Part shown: positions 16,323 to 24,346 of the stretch, piece after piece
How the letters are laid out: the number at the start of each line of letters is the position of its first letter
How positions within the stretch are numbered: position 1 is the stretch's first letter
Assembly (NCBI RefSeq): GCF_017830045.1
Contig: NZ_JAEDXU010000009.1
Location: 1 to 64,000, forward strand
From: Enterococcus larvae
GTDB lineage: Bacteria; Bacillota; Bacilli; Lactobacillales; Enterococcaceae
Direction of reading: 5' to 3'
Length of the DNA stretch: 64,000 bases
The notes under the pieces: model-generated
Told to the model about the DNA's origin: nothing
Seen by the model: the letters and a program-made list of their open reading frames with translations, nothing else
Databases searched by the model: none
Translations under genes and position numbers: made by a program

Positions 16323-16952
16323 ATGAAAGTAGCAGTAGTTGCAGCAAATGGTAAGGCAGGAAAGTTGATTGTTGAAGAGGCGGTAGCTCGTGGTCACGAG
16401 GTAACAGCTGTTGTTCGTAATGAAAATAGAACAAATGCTCAGAATCAGCTAATCAAAGATATATATGATTTAACGACTGAAGACCTACAAGAATTTGATG
16501 CTGTTGTGGATGCTTTTGGAATCTTCGACCCTGAGAAGCTGGAAGAGCATCAAACCTCTTTGAAACACCTGACAGATATCTTGAGTAATACATCTACTCG
16601 GTTATTGGTGGTTGGAGGAGCAGGAAGCCTATATGTTGATCCGGCGCATACAGTTGAACTGATGAGTACACCAGATTTTCCTGATGCATTTAAGGGCTTG
16701 GCTTCAAACATGGGCGCAGCACTTAAAACATTGAAAACACGTAACGATGTCAACTGGACATATATCAGCCCGGCAGCTGATTTTCAGACTGACGGCACAA
16801 GAACAGGAAAGTATCAAGTAGCTGGGGAAGAATTGACAATGAACAGTAAGGGCGAAAGTGTCATCAGCTATGCAGACTATGCCATCGCAATGGTGGATGA
16901 AATCGAAAACGGCAAGCATATCAAGGAACGGATATCTGTTGTTTCTGAGTAA
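16323..16952 (+). CDS. NAD(P)-binding protein, atypical SDR (YwnB/NmrA-like)
   Basis: A 209-residue Rossmann-fold protein. The nucleotide-binding motif is VVAANGKAGKLIVEEA (glycine spacing of atypical SDRs), followed by FDAVVDAFGIF and LLVVGGAGSLYVD. There is no YxxxK catalytic pair, so it is more like NmrA/YwnB proteins that bind NAD(P)H or act as flavin/quinone reductase-like enzymes. It is divergent from an HxlR regulator with a shared palindrome, so induction by an electrophile or oxidant is likely. Ribosome binding site GGAGG. Confidence 0.8.
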   Translation: MKVAVVAANGKAGKLIVEEAVARGHEVTAVVRNENRTNAQNQLIKDIYDLTTEDLQEFDAVVDAFGIFDPEKLEEHQTSLKHLTDILSNTSTRLLVVGGAGSLYVDPAHTVELMSTPDFPDAFKGLASNMGAALKTLKTRNDVNWTYISPAADFQTDGTRTGKYQVAGEELTMNSKGESVISYADYAIAMVDEIENGKHIKERISVVSE

Positions 16953-16973
16953 GTAAACAATAGAAGTATGAGA

Positions 16974-17022
16974 ATAAAACTGGAGTATCAGTGAGTCGGC
17001 TGATACTCCAGTTTTATTTTTT
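16974..17022 (+). terminator. Terminator after the NAD(P)-binding protein gene
   Basis: Perfect 18-bp stem ATAAAACTGGAGTATCAG (16974-16991) / CTGATACTCCAGTTTTAT (17000-17017) with a T tail. Confidence 0.88.
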
Positions 17023-17208
17023 GAGAAAGCACTCCATTTAAGCTTACTTTTCCTTTATTAGATGCGGAGGCTAAGGATAGGAATCACTCTAAAGATTAAA
17101 GAAGAGGGAGGCAAGTAGTTACAAAGTCTATATGATGTAGATAAAATTTATCAGATCCGATGAGAGGTTCTTTTCAGGTTTTTTCATTTTTGTTATTTAG
17201 GAACTAAA

Positions 17209-17691
17209 TCAGTCTGCGACAGCAGCAAGCGTTTGAATGTCTGCTAAGGTTTCTTCGTAATTTTCCTTATGCCAATTTTTATAGGTAGTTCCCCAGAAAT
17301 TTGTTTCATACCCGATAGCACCGCTTGAGCGAAAGCCGCTGAGTTCTTTTTGCTGAATGTTTAATCGTATCGTTTGCTCATCTGTATCAATAGAAACGAT
17401 TGTATTGAATCCACTATCTTCCATCAATAGTGTTCGGATATGCTCATTTTTGATTGTTAGTAAGCCGTTTGTTTGAACGTCCTTTTTCTTCAAGTTTAGG
17501 CTCCATGAGGAAACAGGGATAAAAGCAATTTCTTCCTTGCAAAGCTGGAGAATAAAATATTCACCAGTAAAAAAATCTGCAACCTGTGCACTTAAATTTT
17601 TTGGTGCATATTTTACAACGATCGCTCGGTTTTTAATTGGTTCCAATCCTAACTCAACCATAAAATTGTATATATCTTTTTCTTTTGCCAT
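17209..17691 (-). CDS. Hypothetical cytosolic protein
   Basis: A 160-residue protein not recognised. It has no signal peptide or membrane segment. Alternating short hydrophobic strands (AIVVKYAPK, YFILQLCKEEIAFIPVSSWS, TIVSIDTDEQTIRLNIQQKEL) suggest a beta-barrel such as a pleckstrin-homology-like domain, followed by a helical tail. ATG 17691 has GAGGTG upstream. It diverges from the Rgg-family regulator gene, which might control it. No terminator hairpin was seen directly after the stop. Confidence 0.6.
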   Translation of the reverse strand: MAKEKDIYNFMVELGLEPIKNRAIVVKYAPKNLSAQVADFFTGEYFILQLCKEEIAFIPVSSWSLNLKKKDVQTNGLLTIKNEHIRTLLMEDSGFNTIVSIDTDEQTIRLNIQQKELSGFRSSGAIGYETNFWGTTYKNWHKENYEETLADIQTLAAVAD

Positions 17692-17860
17692 AGGGCACCT
17701 CTTTCTTCTTTTCTTTGTTGCTGATCAGCTTGTAAAAAATATATCATGAAAAATTCAGAACTTTATTTCTTGCTACTATTTTTTCATAAACACAGATTTT
17801 CTTTTAAAATCAATTAAATTATAGTGTAAGATGAAACTATAGTTCTTTTGGAGGTGTGAA

Positions 17861-18751
17861 ATGAAGGAGGAAACAGGGCTGCGTTTTAAGTACTATAGAG
17901 AAAGCAAGGGTCAGACAATCAATGAAACAGCAGAGGGGATCGTCTCTCCACAATTTTTGAGAAAATTTGAAAGAGGAGATAGCGATATCAGTTTTACCAA
18001 TCTACTGTTGCTTTTGGGGAGAATACAATTAACGATGAAAGAATTTATCCATGAAGAAGAGCGCTTTGTTCTGGAAAATTACATAAAAGAGTTCGAGCGA
18101 GAAGTGGATGCCGCTTTAAGAAAAAGTGATTCGATCGAGTTCAAAAGGATAATCATCAAGACCAATGATCTGTATGATGAAACCGGAAGTAGGCACTACC
18201 AATTATTAGGAATCGCAGCAGAATGCTATTATAAATTAATGTTTCAGCCCCATCTGATTGAGCAGGTTGATTTGACGCCTGTTTCTGAGTATTTGAGTCA
18301 CGTGGATCAATGGGGGTATTTCGAGCTATTCCTTATCTCATATACAGGTTGCCGATCATTGACAACGGAGGAGCTTTATTTCCGCTGTAAAGGATATTTG
18401 AATGAACCTTATGAGGTCAGTATCAACTATCATTCGATTTGTGATTTTGTTCTTCATGCAGCATATGAACTAGCCAGAAAGGGAGAGACTGAGCAGGGAA
18501 ATGAAATCGTTGACCGCTATTTAAAAGGGATCGAGGCAAATAGGGATACGCATTTTATCCATTACGATTTATTTGCAAACTATGTCAAAGGAATCATACA
18601 GATAAAAAAAGGAGACCGGTCTGGCGTTGAGGAATGTCAGACGATCATTGACGTTTTTGCAACAGTATTGAGCTATACAAACTATGCCAATCGACTGCAT
18701 ATCACGTTGGAAACGATTATGGATAGCGAAGTGAAGCATGCGGAATCATGA
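17861..18751 (+). CDS. Rgg/GadR/MutR-family transcriptional regulator
   Basis: A 296-residue regulator: an N-terminal XRE-type helix-turn-helix (GLRFKYYRESKGQTINETAEGIVSPQFLRKFERGDSDISF), then a long all-helical repeat domain (about 70-290) typical of Rgg proteins. Family members bind short hydrophobic peptides or act as stand-alone regulators. No adjacent small hydrophobic peptide gene was seen, so peptide signalling is not supported here. GGAGGTG precedes ATG 17861. It diverges from the 160-residue hypothetical gene and is followed 38 bases later by a MerR regulator. Confidence 0.83.
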   Translation: MKEETGLRFKYYRESKGQTINETAEGIVSPQFLRKFERGDSDISFTNLLLLLGRIQLTMKEFIHEEERFVLENYIKEFEREVDAALRKSDSIEFKRIIIKTNDLYDETGSRHYQLLGIAAECYYKLMFQPHLIEQVDLTPVSEYLSHVDQWGYFELFLISYTGCRSLTTEELYFRCKGYLNEPYEVSINYHSICDFVLHAAYELARKGETEQGNEIVDRYLKGIEANRDTHFIHYDLFANYVKGIIQIKKGDRSGVEECQTIIDVFATVLSYTNYANRLHITLETIMDSEVKHAES

Positions 18752-18789
18752 TTTTTTAGAATTGAACAGCAGAGCAAGAAGGAGGGGAA

Positions 18790-19167
18790 ATGGTGTACAC
18801 AATTGGTAATTTTTCCAAAAAGGTAGGCTTATCCATTGATACTTTACGCTATTATGAAAAGGAAAAACTGATCATACCGAAGCGAAATGAAATCAATCGA
18901 AGAGTATATGATGAGGATGATGCGGCTTGGATAGCGTTTATCAAGAGATTGAAAGAGATAGGCATGCCCATCAAAAAGATAAAGGAATATGCAGTGCTTC
19001 GTTATCAAGGCGAGGAAACGATTGAACTTAGGCTTGAGCTTCTCGATAACCAGCATGCGCTCCTTACCAAACGTCGAGAAGAAATCGACCAAAGTCTTGT
19101 ATTTTTGATGGATAAGATGATGATTTATAAAAGCCTGCTTGAAGCAAAGCATGATCAAGGGGTGTAA
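18790..19167 (+). CDS. MerR-family transcriptional regulator
   Basis: A 125-residue MerR-type regulator with VGLSIDTLRYYEKEKLI, the wing RRVYDEDD, and a C-terminal dimerisation helix (about 75-115). No metal-binding cysteines. It resembles AdhR-type MerR proteins that control aldehyde-responsive dehydrogenases. It follows the Rgg gene closely and an SDR oxidoreductase lies downstream in the same direction, so the SDR is a candidate target. GGAGG precedes ATG 18790. Confidence 0.83.
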   Translation: MVYTIGNFSKKVGLSIDTLRYYEKEKLIIPKRNEINRRVYDEDDAAWIAFIKRLKEIGMPIKKIKEYAVLRYQGEETIELRLELLDNQHALLTKRREEIDQSLVFLMDKMMIYKSLLEAKHDQGV

Positions 19168-19182
19168 GACAATAATCAAATT

Positions 19183-19315
19183 AGAAACTGTCTCACACTC
19201 TAAACACGTGTAAACGGCGAGCTCAAAGCTGCTCCTTCGAAATTAAGCCGAAATTGCTTTGCCACATCAGAACTACTGCAGTAGTTCTGATGTGGCGAAT
19301 TTTGACTCAGCCTCT
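19183..19315 (-). repeat. Dispersed intergenic repeat, inverted copy
   Basis: Read on the minus strand the order is: a GGCTGAG-like end, a palindrome, TTCGGCTTAATTTCGAAGGAGCAGC, CTCGCCGTTTAC, GAGTGTGAGACAG. The same order (CCGGCTTATTGCCGTAGGAGCTGC, CTCGCCGTTTAT, GAGTGGAAACAG) occurs on the plus strand at about 28165-28265. The two copies differ in the palindrome they carry. No ORF is present. Confidence 0.65.
19261..19296. repeat. Perfect 36-bp palindrome
   Basis: GCCACATCAGAACTACTG (19261-19278) followed directly by its reverse complement (19279-19296), without a loop. As RNA it would form a long hairpin; it is not followed by a T run, so it is not a standard terminator. It lies within the dispersed repeat. 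Confidence 0.85.
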
Positions 19316-19380
19316 TTTTATTGACATAGAGCGCACTCCAGCATGTAAAGTGAGAAATACAACATCAAGGAGGGATATCT

Positions 19381-20163
19381 ATGAAAAAGTATGTAGCAAT
19401 TACAGGCGCAAGCTCAGGAATCGGTTATTCTTTGGCTGGAAAGTTTGCGGAGCAAGGCAAGCATTTGATTTTGATTGCAAGAAGAGAAGAACGGTTGATC
19501 ATGTTGAAAAACAAGCTGCTTAGGCAGTACCCAAATTTAGAAATCATCATAAAACCTACTGATTTAACGAATAGTAAAAGAGTAGTAGAGCTGTTTGAAG
19601 TGTTGGAAAGATATTTTATTGAAGCTTGGATAAATAATGCGGGAGTTGGTCATTATGGTGCTGTTCAGGAGCAAAGTCTGACAAAAACAAAACAGCTTCT
19701 ATCATTGAATGTTGAAGCAGTAACGATTCTTTCTACTTTGTATGTAGAAAAATATCGTTCAGAAAAAGGGACACAACTCATTAATGTGTCATCGGCAGGC
19801 GGTTATGTCATGGTTCCTAACGCAGTTACTTATTGTGCCGCTAAGTTCTATGTCAGTGCCTTTACTGAAGCTCTAGGCTTAGAACTACGTGCAAATAATT
19901 CTCCATTGCAGGCAAAAGTATTTGCTCCGGCTGCAACAAAAACAGAATTTGGACAAATTGCAAATAGCCTAAAAAGTTATAACTATGATAAAGCTTTCGA
20001 AAGGTACCACTCTAGTGAGGAAACAGCAGAATTTCTAATGGAACTTTATCAAAGTGAACAGCTGGTTGGACTAGTTGATCGAAAAACATTTTCCTTCAAG
20101 CTGACGGATAACCAGTTCCCTTATGCGAATGATTCTTCAGCAAATCAAACACTGACTGAGTAA
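19381..20163 (+). CDS. Short-chain dehydrogenase/reductase (SDR)
   Basis: A 260-residue classical SDR. The nucleotide motif TGASSGIG is at 8-15, followed by NNAG, the catalytic Ser in INVSSAGG, and the catalytic Tyr/Lys pair in YCAAK. An Arg-Arg after the second strand (IARREERL) favours NADPH. The substrate cannot be told from sequence; it may be an aldehyde or ketone, given the MerR regulator just upstream. Ribosome binding site GGAGGG. Confidence 0.88.
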   Translation: MKKYVAITGASSGIGYSLAGKFAEQGKHLILIARREERLIMLKNKLLRQYPNLEIIIKPTDLTNSKRVVELFEVLERYFIEAWINNAGVGHYGAVQEQSLTKTKQLLSLNVEAVTILSTLYVEKYRSEKGTQLINVSSAGGYVMVPNAVTYCAAKFYVSAFTEALGLELRANNSPLQAKVFAPAATKTEFGQIANSLKSYNYDKAFERYHSSEETAEFLMELYQSEQLVGLVDRKTFSFKLTDNQFPYANDSSANQTLTE

Positions 20164-20282
20164 GGTAGGAATCAAGGCGGCAGCTTCTTTTCAATGACTT
20201 CTTGAGCAGGATAAAAAGGAAGTGAGGAAATGATAGCACTCACTAGTCGCTTCATTCCTTTCTTCCTTTAGCTAATCAATCT

Positions 20283-21035
20283 TTAGATTGAACTTTCTCG
20301 TTTTCTTTTAGTTCTTGAGGCATGTTTGATGATCCATATGCATTCTTTCGTGGTATCCTCGGTTTCCCAAGCTGAAATAATTGTTTCAAATCTGACAGGA
20401 TCATCCTTGTATAGGTCATTTAGATTATTGGCTACACTTTTTTGAATCGTTTTATCGGAATCATCTTTTAAATTTGTCAGTAGTTCAGAGTAGATATCAA
20501 AATAATCTAGTGCAGTATATAATTTTTTCGCCCAAGGCAGACGGATTCGAATACATTCACTAGCCAGTCGGCGCACGCGTTTGTTCTCATCCAAGCTCCA
20601 TTTCAATAAGAGCTGCATCGATTGTTCAGGAAAGGCAAGAATGATAGGACGCATACAAAATTCTCCGGTAAAACGTTTAGTCAATTCCTTACTGAAGGAG
20701 GTGCTGATTTCGAAGTCTGTATCTCCATACAGCTCCACGTATTTGCCAATCGGCCACAACCAATAGCCTTCTGTGAACATGCCAAGACTGCTTTCCAGCT
20801 CTGGACCGAGAATTTTTTCAAAAAGAGCAATCGTTTCTTGATAATTCAACGATAGTACTTCTTTTAAGGAGCTTGCTAAAAGTACCTGCCTATCGTTAAA
20901 TTCAAGCTGTTCAAGGCTTGGGCTGAGTAAGGAAAGAAAACGATCTGTTTGAAACTGTGGATAGACAACTACGATTCGTTGAGATAGCTCAAGAGCGTAA
21001 TCGCAATCATAATAGTCTTTAAATTTTTTAGTCAT
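20283..21035 (-). CDS. AlkC/AlkD-like HEAT-repeat DNA alkylation repair protein
   Basis: A 250-residue all-helical protein. The segment VRRLASECIRIRLPWAKKL is a hallmark of the HEAT-repeat DNA glycosylases AlkC and AlkD, which remove N-alkylated purines. Later repeats contain DKTIQKSVANNLNDL. It is the last of a three-gene operon (VOC, TetR, this gene) with 8-base overlaps between all neighbours, so the three are made together. Repair of alkylated bases next to a VOC-fold detoxification protein suggests a shared response to an electrophile or antibiotic. Confidence 0.8.
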   Translation of the reverse strand: MTKKFKDYYDCDYALELSQRIVVVYPQFQTDRFLSLLSPSLEQLEFNDRQVLLASSLKEVLSLNYQETIALFEKILGPELESSLGMFTEGYWLWPIGKYVELYGDTDFEISTSFSKELTKRFTGEFCMRPIILAFPEQSMQLLLKWSLDENKRVRRLASECIRIRLPWAKKLYTALDYFDIYSELLTNLKDDSDKTIQKSVANNLNDLYKDDPVRFETIISAWETEDTTKECIWIIKHASRTKRKRESSI

Positions 21036-21618
21036 TTTTCTTAAAACCTTTCAGTAGATAGGTGATGGCATCGTGGATTGTCTCTTTGTCTAAAATGTCA
21101 GATTCTGCTTGATAGAGTGCCAAATCATTCAATGCTCCGGAAATCATATGGGCCATCAATCGAACATCAAGGCTGATTAATTCTCCTTTTGCTTGGATCA
21201 CTAATAGTTGTTCTTCCAATAAGGCGACGGAGTTCTCATTATCGATTTTACGCCATTCGGTCCAATCAATCACATTAGGTGCATCAATCAATAGGATTCT
21301 TCGATTGGATTCACGTGTAGCTGCTTCTACAAAGCCGACACACCCCAGTACTAATTGCTCCCAGATGTCTTCTGAGGTCATTGCTTCTTTTTCGACATTA
21401 GCACCAACCTCAGATTGTACTTGATTTAACACGGCAAGAAACAACGCTTTTTTACCCTTGAAGTGATGATAAAGTGCTCCTCTTGTTATAGCCAATTCTT
21501 CAACGATTGCTTCAAGAGAGGTTTTTGCATAGCCGTATTGAGAAAAATGCTTTCTAGCCGCTGCAATCAAATTCTGTGTTGTTTTGATGGAGGCCAACTC
21601 TTTTTTATTTTTAGGCAT
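21028..21618 (-). CDS. TetR/AcrR-family repressor
   Basis: A 196-residue TetR-type regulator: N-terminal helix-turn-helix with SLEAIVEELAITRGALYHHFKGKKALF, then a helical ligand-binding domain. ATG 21618 is preferred to an upstream in-frame start because AGGAAG lies just before it. It overlaps the VOC gene before it and the AlkC-like gene after it by 8 bases each. The operon's promoter region holds a perfect palindrome of the kind TetR dimers bind (22068-22088), so autoregulation is expected. Confidence 0.87.
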   Translation of the reverse strand: MPKNKKELASIKTTQNLIAAARKHFSQYGYAKTSLEAIVEELAITRGALYHHFKGKKALFLAVLNQVQSEVGANVEKEAMTSEDIWEQLVLGCVGFVEAATRESNRRILLIDAPNVIDWTEWRKIDNENSVALLEEQLLVIQAKGELISLDVRLMAHMISGALNDLALYQAESDILDKETIHDAITYLLKGFKKND

Positions 21619-22030
21619 CTCTATCTTCCTCGGTTGTATAGCTTTCCAGAAATTCTTCACTTGGAGGGATATTCTGAATAATATCAATAATCAATTCGTC
21701 AGGACTCTCGATCATGAAATGCCGTTGACCGAAATCTTCGTTTTTGATATCCATCAGGATTGTTACATCATTTTTCTTTATCTCCGCATAAACACTGTCA
21801 ACATCTTCAACCTCGAAATTCAGGATGATTCCCTTACACTCAGTTTTGTATTTATCAGGAATTGTGTCATGGCTGCTATCAATCAATGCCAACTCAAAAT
21901 CCTGCTCATTTTTTAAACTGATATACCATTCGCTAGTAAAGGTGACCTCAAAATGAAATAGTTCGATAAAAAATTTTTTTGCAGCGTTGATGTCTGTACT
22001 CATAAGAACGGGATAAAAACTGGTTGTCAT
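21611..22030 (-). CDS. VOC-fold (glyoxalase/bleomycin-resistance type) protein
   Basis: A 139-residue vicinal-oxygen-chelate protein: FYPVLMSTDINAAKKFFIELFHFEVTF opens the first beta-alpha-beta-beta-beta module and ESPDELIIDIIQ closes the second. Such proteins isomerise, cleave or sequester small toxic molecules; the lack of several metal ligands in the first module leaves binding or sequestration possible. ATG 22030 has AGGAGG upstream. It is the first gene of the TetR-controlled operon with the AlkC-like repair protein. Confidence 0.85.
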   Translation of the reverse strand: MTTSFYPVLMSTDINAAKKFFIELFHFEVTFTSEWYISLKNEQDFELALIDSSHDTIPDKYKTECKGIILNFEVEDVDSVYAEIKKNDVTILMDIKNEDFGQRHFMIESPDELIIDIIQNIPPSEEFLESYTTEEDRDA

Positions 22031-22067
22031 GGTTATTCCTCCTTTATTTGTTGTTGGTTGTATTTTA

Positions 22068-22088
22068 ACATACATACCGTATGTATGT
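22068..22088. promoter_or_regulatory. TetR operator
   Basis: ACATACATAC (22068-22077), a single C, and GTATGTATGT (22079-22088): a perfect 10+1+10 palindrome, 38 bases upstream of the VOC start codon. The pattern ATACATAC-N-GTATGTAT is typical of TetR/AcrR operators. Confidence 0.85.
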
Positions 22089-22229
22089 AAACTTATAAAT
22101 AAAAAATCATTTTTTAGAGCGTGGAATAATCGACGTGATTGGAGGAGAAAGAGAAGAAAAAGACTACGGCGATGGTCCGCCATAGTCTGAGGAGTCTGAT
22201 CTAATTCATGATTCTTTTTATTCCTTCTG

Positions 22230-23039
22230 TTATTCCCATTCCACACACATCCCGACACCGACTTCACCGATTGGTATTTCCTGATGGATTGCTGATTTTG
22301 CAGCAAAAGAAACACAGTGGCAAGGGAAGAGTTCAGGGATATTGTTTTCTTTTAAATATTGGATCGTTTTTTCCAGCTGTTCATCTTCATCAAATAGGTG
22401 AAAGCCGCCGATCACACCCATGATTTTATTAATTCCAGTAACTTTTTTTGCATACTCACAGATATTACAAATGCCGCTATGAGAGCAGCCGGTAATGATA
22501 TAAAGACCGTCCTTTCCTGTGAAGACCAATGCGGAATCATCCAATACATAGTCCGCTGTATACGTATCAGTCAATTTTGTTTCGCCGACCTGCTGGCGTG
22601 GTTCAAAATCAACCAGTTGAGGAATCTCGCCTAAAAAAGTAATATTTTTAGAGATAGCAAGTGGTTCTTTTGAAAGGGTCAGAGTATAATTTCGTTGAAG
22701 TTTTTCTGCACTTTCGGGTGAGCCAATGACGCCTTCTTCCGCACGCTTAGGGAAAAAAGTCAGTGGATGAGCAACGATCTCCGGCTTTTGTTGAGTGAAC
22801 AGGGTGTCAATATGAACTAAGCCGCCAGTGTGATCGTTGTGCCCATGAGAGAGGACTAATCTGTTACTGCGTGTCAGATCGATTCCTAATTTCTTCGCGT
22901 TTTCAAAAAAGACATGGCTGTAGCCAGTGTCAAAAAGAATGGCCTCTTCCTCATCTTCAATAAAAAAGGATAACGCAGGCTCGCCGTAATAATAATGGTC
23001 AATGTACACATTATTATCCACTAAAACTGTTAACTTCAT
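22230..23039 (-). CDS. MBL-fold metallo-hydrolase
   Basis: A 269-residue metallo-beta-lactamase-fold protein. The metal motif is LSHGHNDHTGG, with later metal ligands in TGCSHSGI and at the C-terminal HCVSF. The overall pattern matches MBL proteins annotated as dihydropterin-ribofuranosyl-aminobenzene phosphate synthase-like; the substrate is not known. No signal peptide. ATG 23039 follows GGAGGG by seven bases; the codon before it is an in-frame TTG. It stands alone on the minus strand. Confidence 0.85.
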   Translation of the reverse strand: MKLTVLVDNNVYIDHYYYGEPALSFFIEDEEEAILFDTGYSHVFFENAKKLGIDLTRSNRLVLSHGHNDHTGGLVHIDTLFTQQKPEIVAHPLTFFPKRAEEGVIGSPESAEKLQRNYTLTLSKEPLAISKNITFLGEIPQLVDFEPRQQVGETKLTDTYTADYVLDDSALVFTGKDGLYIITGCSHSGICNICEYAKKVTGINKIMGVIGGFHLFDEDEQLEKTIQYLKENNIPELFPCHCVSFAAKSAIHQEIPIGEVGVGMCVEWE

Positions 23040-23144
23040 CAATTTTCCCTCCTGTAAACAAATAGTTATTTTTTTAGCATAACATAAGTTAAAATAGAAA
23101 GTATATAATTATATAGATAGAATGAATTGTTGGAGGGAATAGAA

Positions 23145-23519
23145 ATGTTTACAGAGCAAGTAAAAATCATGTTGTATGTGAATGATGTGAATGAATCAAG
23201 TAAATTCTGGCAGAGTATCGGATTTATTGAAACAGAAAGAGACGCAGTGGATGGAACAATCGTTGTAGAGATTGCTCCAAGTGAAAAATCTTCTACAAGA
23301 ATCGTTCTTTATGAGTTGGCATTCATTCAGCAGCATTCTCCTGAAGTTGCCGGCAATACGCCGTCATTGATGTTTTTCAGTGAAGACATTACAGGGCTTT
23401 ACAAAGGAATGAAGGAAAATGGCGTTACACTTGGCGAGTTAGTACAATTACCAGGCGGTGAGCTAGTCTTTAACTTTGCAGACAACGACGGCAACTATTT
23501 TGCAGTATCCGGCCAATAA
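23145..23519 (+). CDS. VOC-family protein
   Basis: A 124-residue vicinal-oxygen-chelate protein beginning FTEQVKIMLYVNDVNESSKFWQSIGF and ending GGELVFNFADNDGNYFAVSGQ. It is a single-chain two-module VOC fold of the dioxygenase/bleomycin-resistance group; substrate unknown. GGAGGG lies before ATG 23145. It is divergent from the MBL hydrolase and has a terminator of its own. Confidence 0.83.
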   Translation: MFTEQVKIMLYVNDVNESSKFWQSIGFIETERDAVDGTIVVEIAPSEKSSTRIVLYELAFIQQHSPEVAGNTPSLMFFSEDITGLYKGMKENGVTLGELVQLPGGELVFNFADNDGNYFAVSGQ

Positions 23520-23530
23520 GAAATGATTCA

Positions 23531-23561
23531 AAAGCAGCTTTTGCAGAGCTGCTTTTTTTGT
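23531..23561 (+). terminator. Terminator after the VOC gene
   Basis: Stem AAGCAGCT / AGCTGCTT followed by a T run. Confidence 0.75.
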
Positions 23562-23639
23562 TGCACTTGTGTAATTACTTACAAGCATAAATCTGGCATT
23601 ACAGCTTTTCCATTTTATATACTAAAAAAGTATGAATAG

Positions 23640-24346
23640 AAAACTATCCAATCAGATTCCATAAAAGACAAAACGAAGAAACTAGGAAGTTATCTGACTA
23701 GTTTTGTAAAAGGAGAGCCATTTCCCTTTTATCAAGAATACTAGGGAAAGGGACATCGGACCACCGAAATGAAGAAACTACGAAATTACTTGAGTAGTTT
23801 CATCAAAGGAGAAAAGGAGAACCATTATTCTAATGTAGGAACCTCTAGAAATAATGGCTATCGGACCACAAGAATGAGGAAATTGTAAAGTTACCTGAGC
23901 AGTTTCCACACCAAAGCAAAGGAGAGCCATTTCCCTTTTATCAAGAATGCTAGGGAAAGGGACATCGGACCACAAGAATGAGGAAACTGTAAAGTTACCT
24001 GAGCAGTTTCCACACCAAAGCAAAGGAGAGCCATTTCCCTTTTATCAAGAATACTAGGGAAATGGACATCGGACCACAAGAATGAAGAAACTGTAAAGTT
24101 ACCTGAGCAGTTTCCTCAAAGGAGAAAAGGAGAGCCATTTCCCTTTTATCAAGAATACTAGGGAAATGGACATCGGACCACAAGAATGAAGAACCTGCGA
24201 AGTTACCTGAGCAGTTTCTACACCAAAGCAAAGGAGAGCCATTTCCCTTTTATCAAGAATGCTAGGGAAAGGGACATCGGACCACAAGAATGAAGAACCT
24301 GCGAAGTTACCTGAGCAGTTTCTACAACAAACCAAAGGAGAACAAC
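23640..24346 (+). repeat. Array of ~104-bp double-hairpin repeats upstream of trhO
   Basis: Six tandem units marked by an AGGAG motif at 23711, 23815, 23920, 24024, 24128 and 24232; the ribosome binding site of trhO, AGGAG at 24336, is the seventh in register. Each unit holds two hairpins: stem A (CCATTTCCCT / AGGGAAATGG or CCATTATTCT / AGAAATAATGG) and stem B (for example AAACTAG / CTAGTTT, AAACTAC / GTAGTTT, AAACTG / CAGTTT), joined by the constant linker CATCGGACCACAAGAATGA. Stems vary in a paired way while the loops stay constant (stem B loop core AAGTTACCTGA). The second array is at 38262-39209. EFAR repeats of E. faecalis are the closest described class that I know of. Reverse-strand reading frames here are by-products of the repeats. 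Confidence 0.93.

Noticed and set aside
19254-19523. 89-codon frame over the palindrome and the SDR start
   Set aside because: It overlaps the SDR gene out of frame and runs through a palindrome; no ribosome binding site.
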